A DNA stretch of 64,000 nucleotides from an uncultured Enterobacterales bacterium. GTDB lineage: Bacteria; Pseudomonadota; Gammaproteobacteria; Enterobacterales; CALYQQ01. The stretch lies in the NCBI GenBank assembly GCA_945288535.1, contig CALYQQ010000012.1:34067-98066 (forward strand). Reading direction: 5' to 3'. The notes below the pieces were generated by a model. That model saw nothing but the letters and a program-made list of their open reading frames with translations. It was not told the DNA's origin and searched no databases. Made by a program: the position numbers and the translations under genes. Shown piece by piece: positions 54,725 through 64,000 of the stretch. The stretch's first letter is position 1, and each line of letters starts with the position of its first letter.

Positions 54725-55003
54725 TAATTTTATAGTAAGAACACATATAAGCTAATAATTATAATATGGTCGCTCATCTCTGTAATATTACATCATATTA
54801 CGTTAGTAATAGATAGGATACTTTTATAATCAAGAATGGTATAACGGATTAAAAGATACCTTAATAAACTATTTTATGCCGACGCAATACACATTGGCAT
54901 TGATAATAAAAGAGAATAGCATTAATCACATACGATTATTAAAAGGATATTGTCCTACGTTTCTTCTATCATCCCATTTAATCAATAATAAAACGAGAAT
55001 GAA
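54725..55003. other. Convergent gap before the recC stop
   Basis: About 280 bp. On the minus strand AGGA-CAATA-TCCT then TTTTAAT (around 54940-54955) may be a weak recC terminator. No gene. Confidence 0.35.
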
Positions 55004-58000
55004 TTAGTCAATAACGAGTTGCTGACGCAAAGGTAATAGGTAATATCGAGTTGCCTGAATAATTGCCTCGATTTGCTGATCATTAGGACTGCCTACTACT
55101 CGACTCCAATAGGGATCATTCAGTTCACCCACATAATAATGATCACCTAGCAATGTATTGAGTAAATCTTGTTTAGCTTTAGATTGCACTGCACTTCCCA
55201 TATCAAGATATTGTTCTTCTTTTTGATAGCAACGCGTCAACCATGCCCAACCACTTTGTGGCAACAATAATAAGGGATGACTCATACCAGCCAAATAACC
55301 TTCAATTAAATTATTGAGTTCATCATACGCTTGCGCCATTGTTAACGGATAAAAACAAAATTTAGTATTATTTCGTCCATACATACGACTTTGGCCTTCA
55401 CCACCAGACGCTGCATAAACAAGATGATCCAACCAAAGCATCATAGCATCAGCGACTGTTAATTTAGCCGCACGCCAACGTAATACACCATCTTTTTGTA
55501 CTTGATGTAATTGCCCATGTAGTCGACATTGGATTAATTGTAATGATATAGGTAAGCTTTCGTTTATCTGTTTTTCCGGTAAAATTTGCTGTGCTAAAAC
55601 GGTCATATCCTTTAGCTGGTCTGACCAAAATAGTTCGCCAAACGCCCCATAAGGTAATTCACCTGCACCACGTAGACGATGAAATAGTGGTTCTACTGGT
55701 TCATTATTAATCAGATAATTTAATAACTGTTCATTAATTTGATAACGTTGTAAATGATTAATAGTAAAAGGTTCCTGAGCCACTAATTCCGTTTCATTAT
55801 AATTAAAATAAACATTTAGTCGTTGACGAAAAAAATGACGTACAGGATGACGATAAAAACGTCGTAACTCATCAAGTAATAATACATTTATTTCAAGATT
55901 AGGTAATGTTACACTAAATTCACTGGCCTCTTTTGGTTGCTTCTTTGCCACAGGTAACCATTCCTTTACATAACTTAATGCATGATGTTGCCCATTCTTG
56001 AAATTCTGTGGACTAAACGGCACTCTCGGATAATGTTTAATAAGATGTCTACGTACGTTAGCCGCCGTAGTATCGATATCTTTTAGCTCATCTCCTGGTA
56101 ATACGTGACTTTGTACAATGTAATCTACTAATTCACTGACCAGAATTGATGGAAAGCATTCGCTATTATCATGTAATGATCGGCCAATATAACTAATATA
56201 AAGCTGTTGCTGTGCTGATAAAATGGCCTCGAGAAAAAGATAACGATCATCATCTCGCCGGCTTCGGTCACCTCGTTGTGGCCGTTTTGCTATAAGATCA
56301 AACGCAGATGATTGGACAACACGTGGATAAATACCATCATTCATACCAAGTAAACAAACAACATTAAAAGGGATGGAGCGCATCGGCATTAATGTACAAA
56401 AATTAATTGATCCAGCTAAAAAACGTTGACTAAATCGCTGATTATCTAAACAGTTTATTAGTTCGTCTCTTACAATTGTTACCGGAATAGTATTAGCGTA
56501 ACCAGCATGAATCCCTTGTTGCAGCAGATGTTGCCAATGTTGCTCAATTAAAGTAAGCACAGCGTCGGTTTCAGCATTAATCTCAAAGAAGTCATCAACT
56601 AATTGTCGACATAAGGGCAGCCATTCAATCAACGTATAATTTTTCTGTAAACGTTTACGCCATATAGATAAATTATGAATTAATTTTGCCAGCTGTCCAG
56701 CCAGTTCAGCAATTAAACCATTAGATTGATCAAAAGGTAAAATGCCGTCCCATTGACCACTGTGACTATTCATCGCGTAACCAAGTAACATACGTGTCAA
56801 ACCAAACCGCCAGGTATGTTGCCCTGTTACCGGTAATGATAACTCTGTTTGCATTTCATCATCTAATCCCCAACGAATACCTGAACCGTCTATCCATTGT
56901 CGTAAAACTAATAACCCTTTTTCGTCAATAGAAAAATGAGCCGCTAATGCAGGAACATCCAGTAAACTAGAGATATCTTCTGCGTTGAAACGACTTTTGG
57001 GTAGATCAAGTAATGTTAAAAAGGCCTGTATAATAGGGTGAGCATCTTTGGCTCGCCGATCAGAAATAACGAAGGGTAAATAACGTTCAGCTGGTGCGTT
57101 AGCAAAAACAGCTTGAATATAGGGCACATAACGATCAATATCCGCAACCATTACAATAATATCACGACATTCCAATTCCGGATGAGAATCAAGTAAGGCA
57201 AGTAACCGATCATGTAAAACTTCAACTTCACGTTGTGGGCTGTGACACGAATTAATTTCAATTGAATTATCATCTAATGATAAAATATGCTTTTTTTCAC
57301 TTGTCAGTAACGTTTCTGCGCTATCACCAATCAGGCTATGATCTTCTAGCTCCAAGATATCTCGTTGAATGCGATGCAATAAACTATCGGCATCAATATC
57401 AACAAAAGCATCTATCTCCTCAATATTATCCAGCTGCGTTAAAAGATAGAGATTATCTCGTCCTTGTTTTCCCCAACTTGCAAGTAATGGATTAGTAAGG
57501 ATCTGTTCGCCTTGACTATTAAACAAATGCTCAACTTGCTCATGTTGGCGAAATAACGTATGTGTTTGTGAAGTTTTTAACACCAAGCGACGACGGGCCT
57601 GTAATTGGCTCAAAAATGCATAATCTTGAATATCACCCCAGTAATATCGACAAGGATTAGTAAACATCAAATGGATATCCATATGTTGTCCTAACGCTTG
57701 CAAAATATGAATATACATTGGGGGCAATGAAGATATACCACAAATAAAAATACGCTCAGGTAATCCAGAGAAAGGTTCCTTTGCATACAATAATTTATTA
57801 ACAACTTCCTGATAAATATTTGCACGATGCCACGATGATTGACCACGCAGATGTTGATCTTCTTCTAAAGCACGCCATAAAAATGCTTGCCACTGTTGGC
57901 TATCATCTAAGTTATCAATCAAATTACCTTGACGCCACTGTTGTAACCATTCGGGACGATAGACAAGATAATGATCAAAAAGATCTGCAATTCGCCTTGC

Positions 58001-58381
58001 TAATTGGAAAAGTTTACGATGATCATTGTTATCAGCAAGATAGTTTTGTAATGGCTTAAGAATGGGGTTTGTTAACCTATCTGGTAATATTGACATTAAT
58101 GTCCATGTCATTGCCGATTTGCTAAATGCACTTTCTTGAGGAATATCTTTTAAAATCTGACAAAAAATTTGCCAAATAAATGTTGCTGGTAAGGGAAAGT
58201 CAATATTTGCTGCAATAGAAAAATGCTCAGCCAATTGCATTTGCAACCAGTGTGCCATACCATGGCTTTGAACTAGAATAATCTCTTTAGCAAAAGGCGA
58301 TGCGAGCGGTTGTTGTTCAATAATCGTTGCAATTAATGTCTTTAGAAGATCTAACTGATTAGAGTGATAAATCCGCAGCAT
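55004..58381 (-). CDS. recC: RecC, exodeoxyribonuclease V gamma subunit
   Basis: Scaffold and Chi-recognition subunit of RecBCD, an inactivated helicase-nuclease fold. 1125 residues (E. coli 1122). N-terminal LRIYHSNQLDLLKTLI, internal VQSHGMAHWLQMQLAEHFSIAANIDFPLPATFIW, and RPQRGDRSRRDDDRYLFLEAILSA (Chi-channel region) match the family. ATG with GGGAG 5 nt upstream. In E. coli the prepilin-like genes ppdA-ppdC lie upstream; they are absent here. Confidence 0.96.
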   Translation of the reverse strand: MLRIYHSNQLDLLKTLIATIIEQQPLASPFAKEIILVQSHGMAHWLQMQLAEHFSIAANIDFPLPATFIWQIFCQILKDIPQESAFSKSAMTWTLMSILPDRLTNPILKPLQNYLADNNDHRKLFQLARRIADLFDHYLVYRPEWLQQWRQGNLIDNLDDSQQWQAFLWRALEEDQHLRGQSSWHRANIYQEVVNKLLYAKEPFSGLPERIFICGISSLPPMYIHILQALGQHMDIHLMFTNPCRYYWGDIQDYAFLSQLQARRRLVLKTSQTHTLFRQHEQVEHLFNSQGEQILTNPLLASWGKQGRDNLYLLTQLDNIEEIDAFVDIDADSLLHRIQRDILELEDHSLIGDSAETLLTSEKKHILSLDDNSIEINSCHSPQREVEVLHDRLLALLDSHPELECRDIIVMVADIDRYVPYIQAVFANAPAERYLPFVISDRRAKDAHPIIQAFLTLLDLPKSRFNAEDISSLLDVPALAAHFSIDEKGLLVLRQWIDGSGIRWGLDDEMQTELSLPVTGQHTWRFGLTRMLLGYAMNSHSGQWDGILPFDQSNGLIAELAGQLAKLIHNLSIWRKRLQKNYTLIEWLPLCRQLVDDFFEINAETDAVLTLIEQHWQHLLQQGIHAGYANTIPVTIVRDELINCLDNQRFSQRFLAGSINFCTLMPMRSIPFNVVCLLGMNDGIYPRVVQSSAFDLIAKRPQRGDRSRRDDDRYLFLEAILSAQQQLYISYIGRSLHDNSECFPSILVSELVDYIVQSHVLPGDELKDIDTTAANVRRHLIKHYPRVPFSPQNFKNGQHHALSYVKEWLPVAKKQPKEASEFSVTLPNLEINVLLLDELRRFYRHPVRHFFRQRLNVYFNYNETELVAQEPFTINHLQRYQINEQLLNYLINNEPVEPLFHRLRGAGELPYGAFGELFWSDQLKDMTVLAQQILPEKQINESLPISLQLIQCRLHGQLHQVQKDGVLRWRAAKLTVADAMMLWLDHLVYAASGGEGQSRMYGRNNTKFCFYPLTMAQAYDELNNLIEGYLAGMSHPLLLLPQSGWAWLTRCYQKEEQYLDMGSAVQSKAKQDLLNTLLGDHYYVGELNDPYWSRVVGSPNDQQIEAIIQATRYYLLPLRQQLVID

Positions 58382-58776
58382 TCACGCTCCCAAATAAAAT
58401 AAAAATAACAATGTTTGCTGGAAACAATTTATACAATCGATTTGTAATATGTGATATGTAAACGGATATTTCTCTACTTGGTAAATGCTACTCATGAACA
58501 CTGGCTTTATTATTGCTAGATAACCTGGCTGGCCGCTCTTTTATGATCTTACTATATAGAAGTAATCTGCTAAAAAGTAGCAACAGTTAAACTAAATACG
58601 CTAGGTTTATTATCATACTCTGAACTATCAATTAGTTGAATACCCTAATTGGGATTAATTAAAACAAGCATAACTTACACGCTATTTATGAATAATCAAT
58701 ACACTATTCTATAAAGACAGCCGTGTAAATTCGTTAGCCTATTTTAATAAAATTATCTATATCAAGGAGATCATCA
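58382..58776. other. Divergent recC - reductase intergenic region
   Basis: About 395 bp, no gene. CAAGGAG just before the reductase ATG is its ribosome site. A TTACACG...CGTGTAA pair 40 bp apart is noted under rejected items. Confidence 0.4.
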
Positions 58777-59871
58777 ATGAGTAAGTTATTTACCCCTATC
58801 ACATTAGGACATCTGCAATTACCTAACCGAATTATTATTCCTCCCATGTGTCAGTACTCCGCTGAAAATGGTAAACCTACCGCCTGGCATACTGTACATT
58901 ACGGTAATTTTGCTTTATCAGGTGTAGGAATGTGTATTATTGAGGCAACAGCTGTTGAAGCCATTGGTCGTATCTCTCCCTATGATTTAGGTTTATGGGA
59001 TGATGAAACTGAACAGGCGATGACGACACTCATACAGTCAATCAAACAAGTACAACCGTCCACCCCACTAGCTATTCAGCTAGCCCATGCTGGACGTAAA
59101 TCATCCACCCCCAAACCTTGGCAAGGCAGTGGATATATTACCCCACAACAAGGGGGGTGGCCAATTATCGCACCAAGTGCCTTGCCTTTTTTTGAAGGTG
59201 ATACAGCACCAGAAGCAATGTCTTCTCAAATGATTGAACGGGTGATCACTTCCTTTGTTCAAGCAGCACAACGTGCAGTACGTATCGGTGTCGACGCAAT
59301 AGAATTACATGCGGCGCATGGTTATTTATTACATGAATTTTTATCACCCCTAACAAATCACCGTACAGATCAATACGGTGGCTCACTTGAAAATCGCATG
59401 CGTCTTGTATTAGAGGTTTTTAAAGCTATGCGTCAAGCGGTACCACAACTTACATTGGGTATCCGCATTTCTGCGACAGATTGGATTGAGGGTGGCTGGG
59501 ATATTGAACAATCTGTATGCTTAGCAAAACAACTACAATCATTAACCTGTGATTTCATTCATGTTTCTTCAGGTGGTTTAGTCCCACAGGCAACTATTCC
59601 TGTCGGTCCAAATTATCAAGTCAGTTTTGCTGAACGGATAAAAGCTGAAACAGCTATTCCTACCATCACTGTTGGTATGATCACCGATTTTATGCAAGCT
59701 GAAGCTATTATCCATACAAAACAAGCTGACATGGTTGCCGTGGGGAGAATGATGATGTATAACCCTCGCTGGCCTTGGCAAGCGGCTGTAGCCTTAGGCG
59801 AAAAGCTTAGTATACCAAGACAATTACGATTTTTACCCCCAGGCCAATATGCTGAACACTTTAACGCTTAA
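58777..59871 (+). CDS. Old-yellow-enzyme family NAD(P)H:flavin oxidoreductase (YqjM/XenA class)
   Basis: FMN-dependent ene-reductase of 364 residues, TIM barrel. The thermophilic-like/YqjM class is indicated by Cys25 in PPMCQYSAENG, which tunes FMN in XenA and YqjM, and by HAGRKSS. The substrate-binding His pair is in ELHAAHGYLLHEFLSPLTN, followed by HRTDQYGGSLENR. Phosphate-binding VAVGRMMMYNPRWPW near the end. Probably reduces activated alkenes or detoxifies electrophiles; physiological substrate unknown. Strong AAGGAG ribosome site; own terminator follows. Confidence 0.88.
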   Translation: MSKLFTPITLGHLQLPNRIIIPPMCQYSAENGKPTAWHTVHYGNFALSGVGMCIIEATAVEAIGRISPYDLGLWDDETEQAMTTLIQSIKQVQPSTPLAIQLAHAGRKSSTPKPWQGSGYITPQQGGWPIIAPSALPFFEGDTAPEAMSSQMIERVITSFVQAAQRAVRIGVDAIELHAAHGYLLHEFLSPLTNHRTDQYGGSLENRMRLVLEVFKAMRQAVPQLTLGIRISATDWIEGGWDIEQSVCLAKQLQSLTCDFIHVSSGGLVPQATIPVGPNYQVSFAERIKAETAIPTITVGMITDFMQAEAIIHTKQADMVAVGRMMMYNPRWPWQAAVALGEKLSIPRQLRFLPPGQYAEHFNA

Positions 59872-59921
59872 GGTGCTTTTATTTAAACGTCGTGAGTAAA
59901 AAAATTTTTTATTAAAAGTGT

Positions 59922-59957
59922 GGGCAAATTATCAAAAATGATCATTTGCCCATTTTG
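59922..59957 (+). terminator. Terminator of the flavin reductase gene
   Basis: 13-bp stem GGGCAAATTATCA / TGATCATTTGCCC (one mismatch), AAAA loop, then ATTTTG. 50 bp after the stop. Confidence 0.85.
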
Positions 59958-60099
59958 TATTTTGACAATATTCATCTCTTTAATCCACACTATTTTTATA
60001 GGCTAGGTTCTATTCATTACCTGCAATAGTGATATATCGAAATAGCTTTTCTTATAATAATATTTAATCGTTGTGAACTTCGTACATAAGGAAAATACG

Positions 60100-60870
60100 A
60101 TGAAAAAATTTTTTATTATTTTTATGCTATTAATGAATAATGCATTGGCAAATAGTGGCGTAATAACACAAGAACCATCACCAATTAAAGATGTTCGCAC
60201 TTTACCCACAGAATATTATCTCACTATAGATGAAGCTCCCGATAGCTTATTAATTTTGCCCCCCCCTCCCGCTTTTAACAGTCTGGACTTTTTACGTGAT
60301 AAAGCAATCTATGATGAAGGTAAATCATTACGTAATACACCACGTGGAGAACAGGCTTTCAAAGATGGTGATGCTACTAAAGAGAGTGTTATGCGGAATT
60401 TTTCAAAGGCTTTTGGTTATCCAATAAGCAAAGATGGGACACCAGAAATCTATACCCTATTAACAACGATGAAAGAAGATGCTGGGGATCTCGCAACCCG
60501 TAGCGCCAAAAAATATTACAATCGTATCCGTCCATTTTCTTTTTTTAAAGAAGCAACATGCCGCCCTGGTGATGAAGCTACTTTATCCACAAACGGTTCG
60601 TATCCATCCGGGCATACAGCAATCGGTTGGGCCAGCGCACTGATCCTAGCTGAAATTAATCCAAAGCGCCAAAATGAGCTATTTAAAAGAGGAATGGAAT
60701 TAGGACAAAGCCGTGTAATCTGTGGCTATCATTGGCAAAGTGATATTGATGCTGCACGCGTTATGGCTTCTGCTGTTGTTATTACATTGCATAATAAACC
60801 CACCTTTATGGCACAATTACAAAAAGCAAAAGAAGAATTTAATGCTTTGCCTATAGCGCAAAAACCATAA
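60100..60870 (+). CDS. Class A non-specific acid phosphatase (PhoN/PhoC-like)
   Basis: Secreted periplasmic phosphatase of 256 residues from the ATG at 60100 (AAGGAAAATACG upstream). Signal peptide MKKFFIIFMLLMNNALA-NS. The PAP2-type active site is complete: KKYYNRIRPF (K-x6-RP), the class A signature SYPSGHTAIGW, and SRVICGYHWQSDIDAAR (catalytic His and Asp). A Pro run (LPPPPAF) near residue 60 is typical. Releases inorganic phosphate from organic esters. Similar enzymes are common in Morganella and Providencia. Confidence 0.9.
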   Translation: MKKFFIIFMLLMNNALANSGVITQEPSPIKDVRTLPTEYYLTIDEAPDSLLILPPPPAFNSLDFLRDKAIYDEGKSLRNTPRGEQAFKDGDATKESVMRNFSKAFGYPISKDGTPEIYTLLTTMKEDAGDLATRSAKKYYNRIRPFSFFKEATCRPGDEATLSTNGSYPSGHTAIGWASALILAEINPKRQNELFKRGMELGQSRVICGYHWQSDIDAARVMASAVVITLHNKPTFMAQLQKAKEEFNALPIAQKP

Positions 60871-61026
60871 TGTTGGTTACAGCACCGTTAGAAATGATGC
60901 TATTAATTTGATAAAAAATAATCATATAACTACTTTAACAAAATATAATCAACATATTGTTAATTTTCTTGTTTATGTAATAAAGTAGTTGTTATGTGAA
61001 AAAATAATTGTTTTGAGGATAATTAT

Positions 61027-62025
61027 ATGTGCAAGGATGTTAACCGAAATCCTTACTATTCTTTAGCACGGTCACACCATACTCCAACAGGCTTTCAAAA
61101 TACAGAAACTTTTACACTTCCTAAGAAAAATGTTTTGAAATGGCTATTCTTGCGCATCATTAAAAGATTACCAAAAGCCCCATTAAATGGCTATAAAGCA
61201 TTTAAACAACAATGGTGGCAACGTGCTGATTTTTCTAGTGCAAATGATGATGCAATCTGGTGGCTTGGTCATGCAACAACACTTATTCGACTAAATGGTC
61301 TAATAATCATCACAGATCCTATGTTTTCAAAATATGCCTCGCCTTTGCAATTTTTTGGTACTAAACGTAAAATGCCACCGCCGACAACCATTGCCAATTT
61401 ACCACAAATTGATGTCATTGCTATTTCTCATAATCATTATGATCATCTTGATTATCACTCTATTCGGCAATTAAAAAAGCATTTTCCTCATGCAACCTTG
61501 TTAGTTCCATTGGGCTTAAAACAATGTATGCAGAAATGGGGTATATCCCATGTTATCGAAATGGATTGGTGGCAACAGCAAACCATAGGATCAGTCGTCT
61601 TCACATGCACACCTGCACGCCACTGGAGTCAACGTACACTATTCGATCGTTATAAAAGTCTTTGGTGTAGCTGGTTATTTCAATCTAATAATAAAAATGT
61701 CTTCTTTATGGGGGATAGTGGTTATACACCGGTAATGAGAGAAATAAAAAATCGTTATGGTGCTATGAATGTAGCAGCATTAGCTATTGGTGCTTATGCG
61801 CCACGATGGATGATGAAAAGTCAACATATAGATCCAGACGAAGCCGTTAAATTATTCCAAGATCTTGAATGTAAACAAGCTATTGCTATTCACTGGGGAA
61901 CATTTGAAATGGCCGATGAACGGTTAGATGAGCCTCCTCTTCATCTTGAACATGCTTTGCAAAAAGCTGCTATACCTCAACAGCGATTTTTAATTAATCC
62001 CATTGGGGGAAAATTGAATTTCTAG
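61027..62025 (+). CDS. Metallo-beta-lactamase-fold hydrolase (NAPE-PLD/RomA-like)
   Basis: 332 residues, UlaG/NAPE-PLD-like branch. Zinc motif SHNHYDHLD (HxHxDH) at about residue 138, further ligands ARHWSQRT, FFMGDSGYTP and AIHWGTFEMADE. Opens WWLGHATTLIRLNGLIIITDPMF, a hallmark of the family. A short N-terminal basic segment has no signal peptide, so it is probably cytoplasmic or membrane-associated. Might act on a phospholipid-like or phosphodiester substrate; this is inference. No partner gene downstream. Confidence 0.83.
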   Translation: MCKDVNRNPYYSLARSHHTPTGFQNTETFTLPKKNVLKWLFLRIIKRLPKAPLNGYKAFKQQWWQRADFSSANDDAIWWLGHATTLIRLNGLIIITDPMFSKYASPLQFFGTKRKMPPPTTIANLPQIDVIAISHNHYDHLDYHSIRQLKKHFPHATLLVPLGLKQCMQKWGISHVIEMDWWQQQTIGSVVFTCTPARHWSQRTLFDRYKSLWCSWLFQSNNKNVFFMGDSGYTPVMREIKNRYGAMNVAALAIGAYAPRWMMKSQHIDPDEAVKLFQDLECKQAIAIHWGTFEMADERLDEPPLHLEHALQKAAIPQQRFLINPIGGKLNF

Positions 62026-62725
62026 CTTTTTAAAAATAAAAAAGCTTATGGTAAACAACACGATTGAATTATTTTAGTTAAAATTAAACTACGATAACAT
62101 TATTTATATAGAATTAGAGTATGATTGATGAATAAATAATACTTCTTATTAAAATTACCTATAATATCTTTAATATAATTATTCTTTAACGAGAAGAAAA
62201 GATAATTTATAACAATATGTTTTTATGAACCTATTATAAATGTTAATTTCTTATTTAATTAAAAAAATTATCTTATTGTTTTATAAATAAAAAAGTAGTA
62301 ATTATAAATTTAATAAAATTAAATAAATTATATTTTAACCTAGAAAATAATCATTTTTATTGATAATACATAAACAATATTCATACAATTTAATTAATAA
62401 ATAATGATACTAAAGCAAGAAAAAAAATTAGTTTAATTATACTGTTTTAGTAGATACTTATTTTTATGATTTATTATTAATTATATTTGATAAGTAATTT
62501 ATTATTTAATCATTAAAAAAATAATGCATTATCAAATAAATTTAACATTAAGAAATTAAACATTTTTTAATCCATAAATTGATATATTAATAGGTAATGT
62601 TTATATAATCTATATAATTTAAACTTATATTGATGTATAAATAGATAATACTATTTCTAAGTATAATCGTTATTAGAATACTTAAGAAAAGAAATAAATG
62701 ATAATTAACAACTGAGGATAAAGGC
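62026..62725. other. 700-bp extremely AT-rich gap
   Basis: No open frame of note on either strand, no hairpin terminator clear enough to call, no RNA recognised. The composition resembles the 41480-42180 and 42813-43530 gaps and may be the remains of eroded genes. Confidence 0.4.
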
Positions 62726-63787
62726 ATGACAATTAAAGTACTTGGTTATGGGGTACAACAGGCAAAAACAAAATTAGCGCCTTTGCATTTCGAGCGTCGG
62801 GAACTGCGTCATGACGATGTTGAAATTGATATTCTTTATTGTGGCGTTTGTCATTCCGATCTCCATCATGTAGAAGATGATTGGGGTAGCAATCATTATC
62901 CTTTAGTTCCAGGACATGAGATCATTGGTAAAGTGACTCGCATTGGTACGCATGTGACCTCATTTAAAGTCGATGATCTTGTTGGTGTCGGTTGTATGGT
63001 TGATTCTTGCCAACACTGTCATCCATGTCAACATGGCTTGGAACAATATTGTGAAGAAGGTTTGACATTAACTTATAACAGCATTGATCGCCATGATCAT
63101 ATGTTAACATTTGGTGGTTATTCTGAAAAAATTATCGTTTCTGATAAATTTGTTTTAAAAATTCCAAAAGGCATGCCATTGCAAAGTGCAGCGCCTTTGT
63201 TGTGTGCAGGTATTACTACTTGGTCTCCATTGGTACATTGGAATGTAGGTAAAAAAAGCCGTGTAGCTGTTGTAGGTTTAGGTGGTTTAGGCCACATGGC
63301 AATTAAATTAGCAAAAGGTTTAGGAGCTGAAGTTACACTCTTTACCCGCTCGCCAGGCAAGGAACAAGATGCTCTTCGTTTAGGCGCAAAACATGTTGTA
63401 TTATCGACTCACGAAGATCAGATGAATGCAGTTAAAGGTAAATTTGATTTAATTATCGATACAGTACCTAATATTCATGATATTAATCCTTATATATCAA
63501 CATTATCTTTGGATGGTACATTAGTTTTAGTCGGTTATTTAGGAAAGCTAGATCCTTTCTTAAACACAACGCCTTTAATTATGGGGCGTAAATCCGTTGC
63601 AGGCTCTGTCATTGGTGGAATCAAGGAAACGCAAGAAATGTTAAATTTCTGTGCTGAACATAATATTACTTCAGATATTGAACTTATCGATATTCAATAT
63701 ATTAATGAAGCATACCAACGTATGAAGAAAAGCGATGTTAAATATCGTTTTGTCATTGATATGCAGTCCTTAAAAAAGGATGCATAA
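62726..63787 (+). CDS. Zinc-dependent alcohol dehydrogenase (YahK/cinnamyl alcohol dehydrogenase family)
   Basis: 353 residues (E. coli YahK 349), medium-chain dehydrogenase. Catalytic zinc ligands in YCGVCHSDLHH and VPGHEIIGKV; structural zinc cysteines in CMVDSCQHCHPC; NADP-binding VAVVGLGGLGHMAIKLAKGLGA; C-terminal INEAYQRMKKSDVKYRFVID. Likely an NADPH-dependent aldehyde reductase with broad substrates, as in the family. TGAGGATAAAGGC carries the ribosome site. Followed by a terminator. Confidence 0.9.
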   Translation: MTIKVLGYGVQQAKTKLAPLHFERRELRHDDVEIDILYCGVCHSDLHHVEDDWGSNHYPLVPGHEIIGKVTRIGTHVTSFKVDDLVGVGCMVDSCQHCHPCQHGLEQYCEEGLTLTYNSIDRHDHMLTFGGYSEKIIVSDKFVLKIPKGMPLQSAAPLLCAGITTWSPLVHWNVGKKSRVAVVGLGGLGHMAIKLAKGLGAEVTLFTRSPGKEQDALRLGAKHVVLSTHEDQMNAVKGKFDLIIDTVPNIHDINPYISTLSLDGTLVLVGYLGKLDPFLNTTPLIMGRKSVAGSVIGGIKETQEMLNFCAEHNITSDIELIDIQYINEAYQRMKKSDVKYRFVIDMQSLKKDA

Positions 63788-63841
63788 CGCTAGTAAGATA
63801 TCAATAATCCTTGCTAAATGATATAAACATGCATTATCAGC

Positions 63842-63900
63842 TACCCTGGTAGTTAATTCTTTATTAATTTATTTTTGTCGACCACCAGGGTAAATTTTAT
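63842..63900 (+). terminator. Terminator after the alcohol dehydrogenase gene
   Basis: 9-bp GC-containing stem TACCCTGGT / ACCAGGGTA (63842-63850, 63884-63892) with a 33-nt AT-rich loop and AATTTTATT after it. Confidence 0.65.
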
Positions 63901-64000
63901 TATGAGCATATCACTCATTATTTATAGCTATAGTGTTCATGACACGGTTATTTCTATAAATTTATCGCATATAAAATTTTTTGATATTGATATTGATATT

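Noticed and set aside
58675..58728. TTACACG...CGTGTAA inverted repeat upstream of the flavin reductase
   Set aside because: Seven-bp arms 40 bp apart are too short and too distant to call an operator without a known regulator nearby.

Overview
The window is a mostly conserved chromosomal segment of an AT-rich gammaproteobacterium of the order Enterobacterales. Proteins throughout closely match the Escherichia coli sequences I know, and gene order follows E. coli in two blocks. The low G+C, long AT-rich gaps, missing neighbours and paired Ail-type surface proteins suggest a host-associated Morganellaceae-like bacterium (Arsenophonus or Providencia relatives). That assignment is inference; I could not run a search.

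Block 1 (1-23.4 kb). On the minus strand, in transcription order: rpsB-tsf, pyrH, frr, dxr, uppS, cdsA, rseP, bamA, skp, lpxD, fabZ, lpxA (cut by the window edge). This couples translation factors with isoprenoid carrier, phospholipid, outer-membrane assembly and lipid A genes. Divergently on the plus strand lie map, glnD and dapD. A beta-glucoside locus follows: a CRP-like site, a BglG-type antiterminator target overlapping a terminator, a BglF-type PTS permease, a 6-phospho-beta-glucosidase, then the housekeeping gene yaeH, and finally a BglG/LicT-type antiterminator gene. The sugar locus therefore sits around yaeH rather than in one piece.

Block 2 (23.8-58.4 kb) corresponds to a region far away on the E. 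coli map: truC-yqcC-[csrB RNA]-syd, queF-ppnN-xni, rlmM-ygdD-gcvA-[gcvB RNA], csdA-csdE, tcdA, mltA, initiator tRNA-Met, amiC, argA, recD-recB-ptrA, recC. Two regulatory RNAs missed by protein-only annotation are visible: a short CsrB with about 11 GGA motifs, and GcvB divergent from gcvA. Several E. coli neighbours (sdaCB, the fuc genes, ygdI, ppdABC, two extra tRNA copies) are absent. Between argA and recD there is an approximately 5-kb accessory insertion: tdk, two Ail/OmpX-family paralogs that share the same 3' hairpin, and a Fur-box-preceded siderophore-binding protein with no transporter partners nearby.

Block 3 (58.4-64 kb) is an accessory run on the plus strand: an old-yellow-enzyme-type reductase, a class A acid phosphatase, a metallo-beta-lactamase-fold hydrolase, a 700-bp very AT-rich gap, and a YahK-type zinc alcohol dehydrogenase.

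I found no prophage, insertion sequence, CRISPR array, toxin-antitoxin pair or defence island. No undescribed multi-gene system is convincingly present. The most rewarding points are the regulatory RNAs, the split antitermination locus and the argA-recD island.
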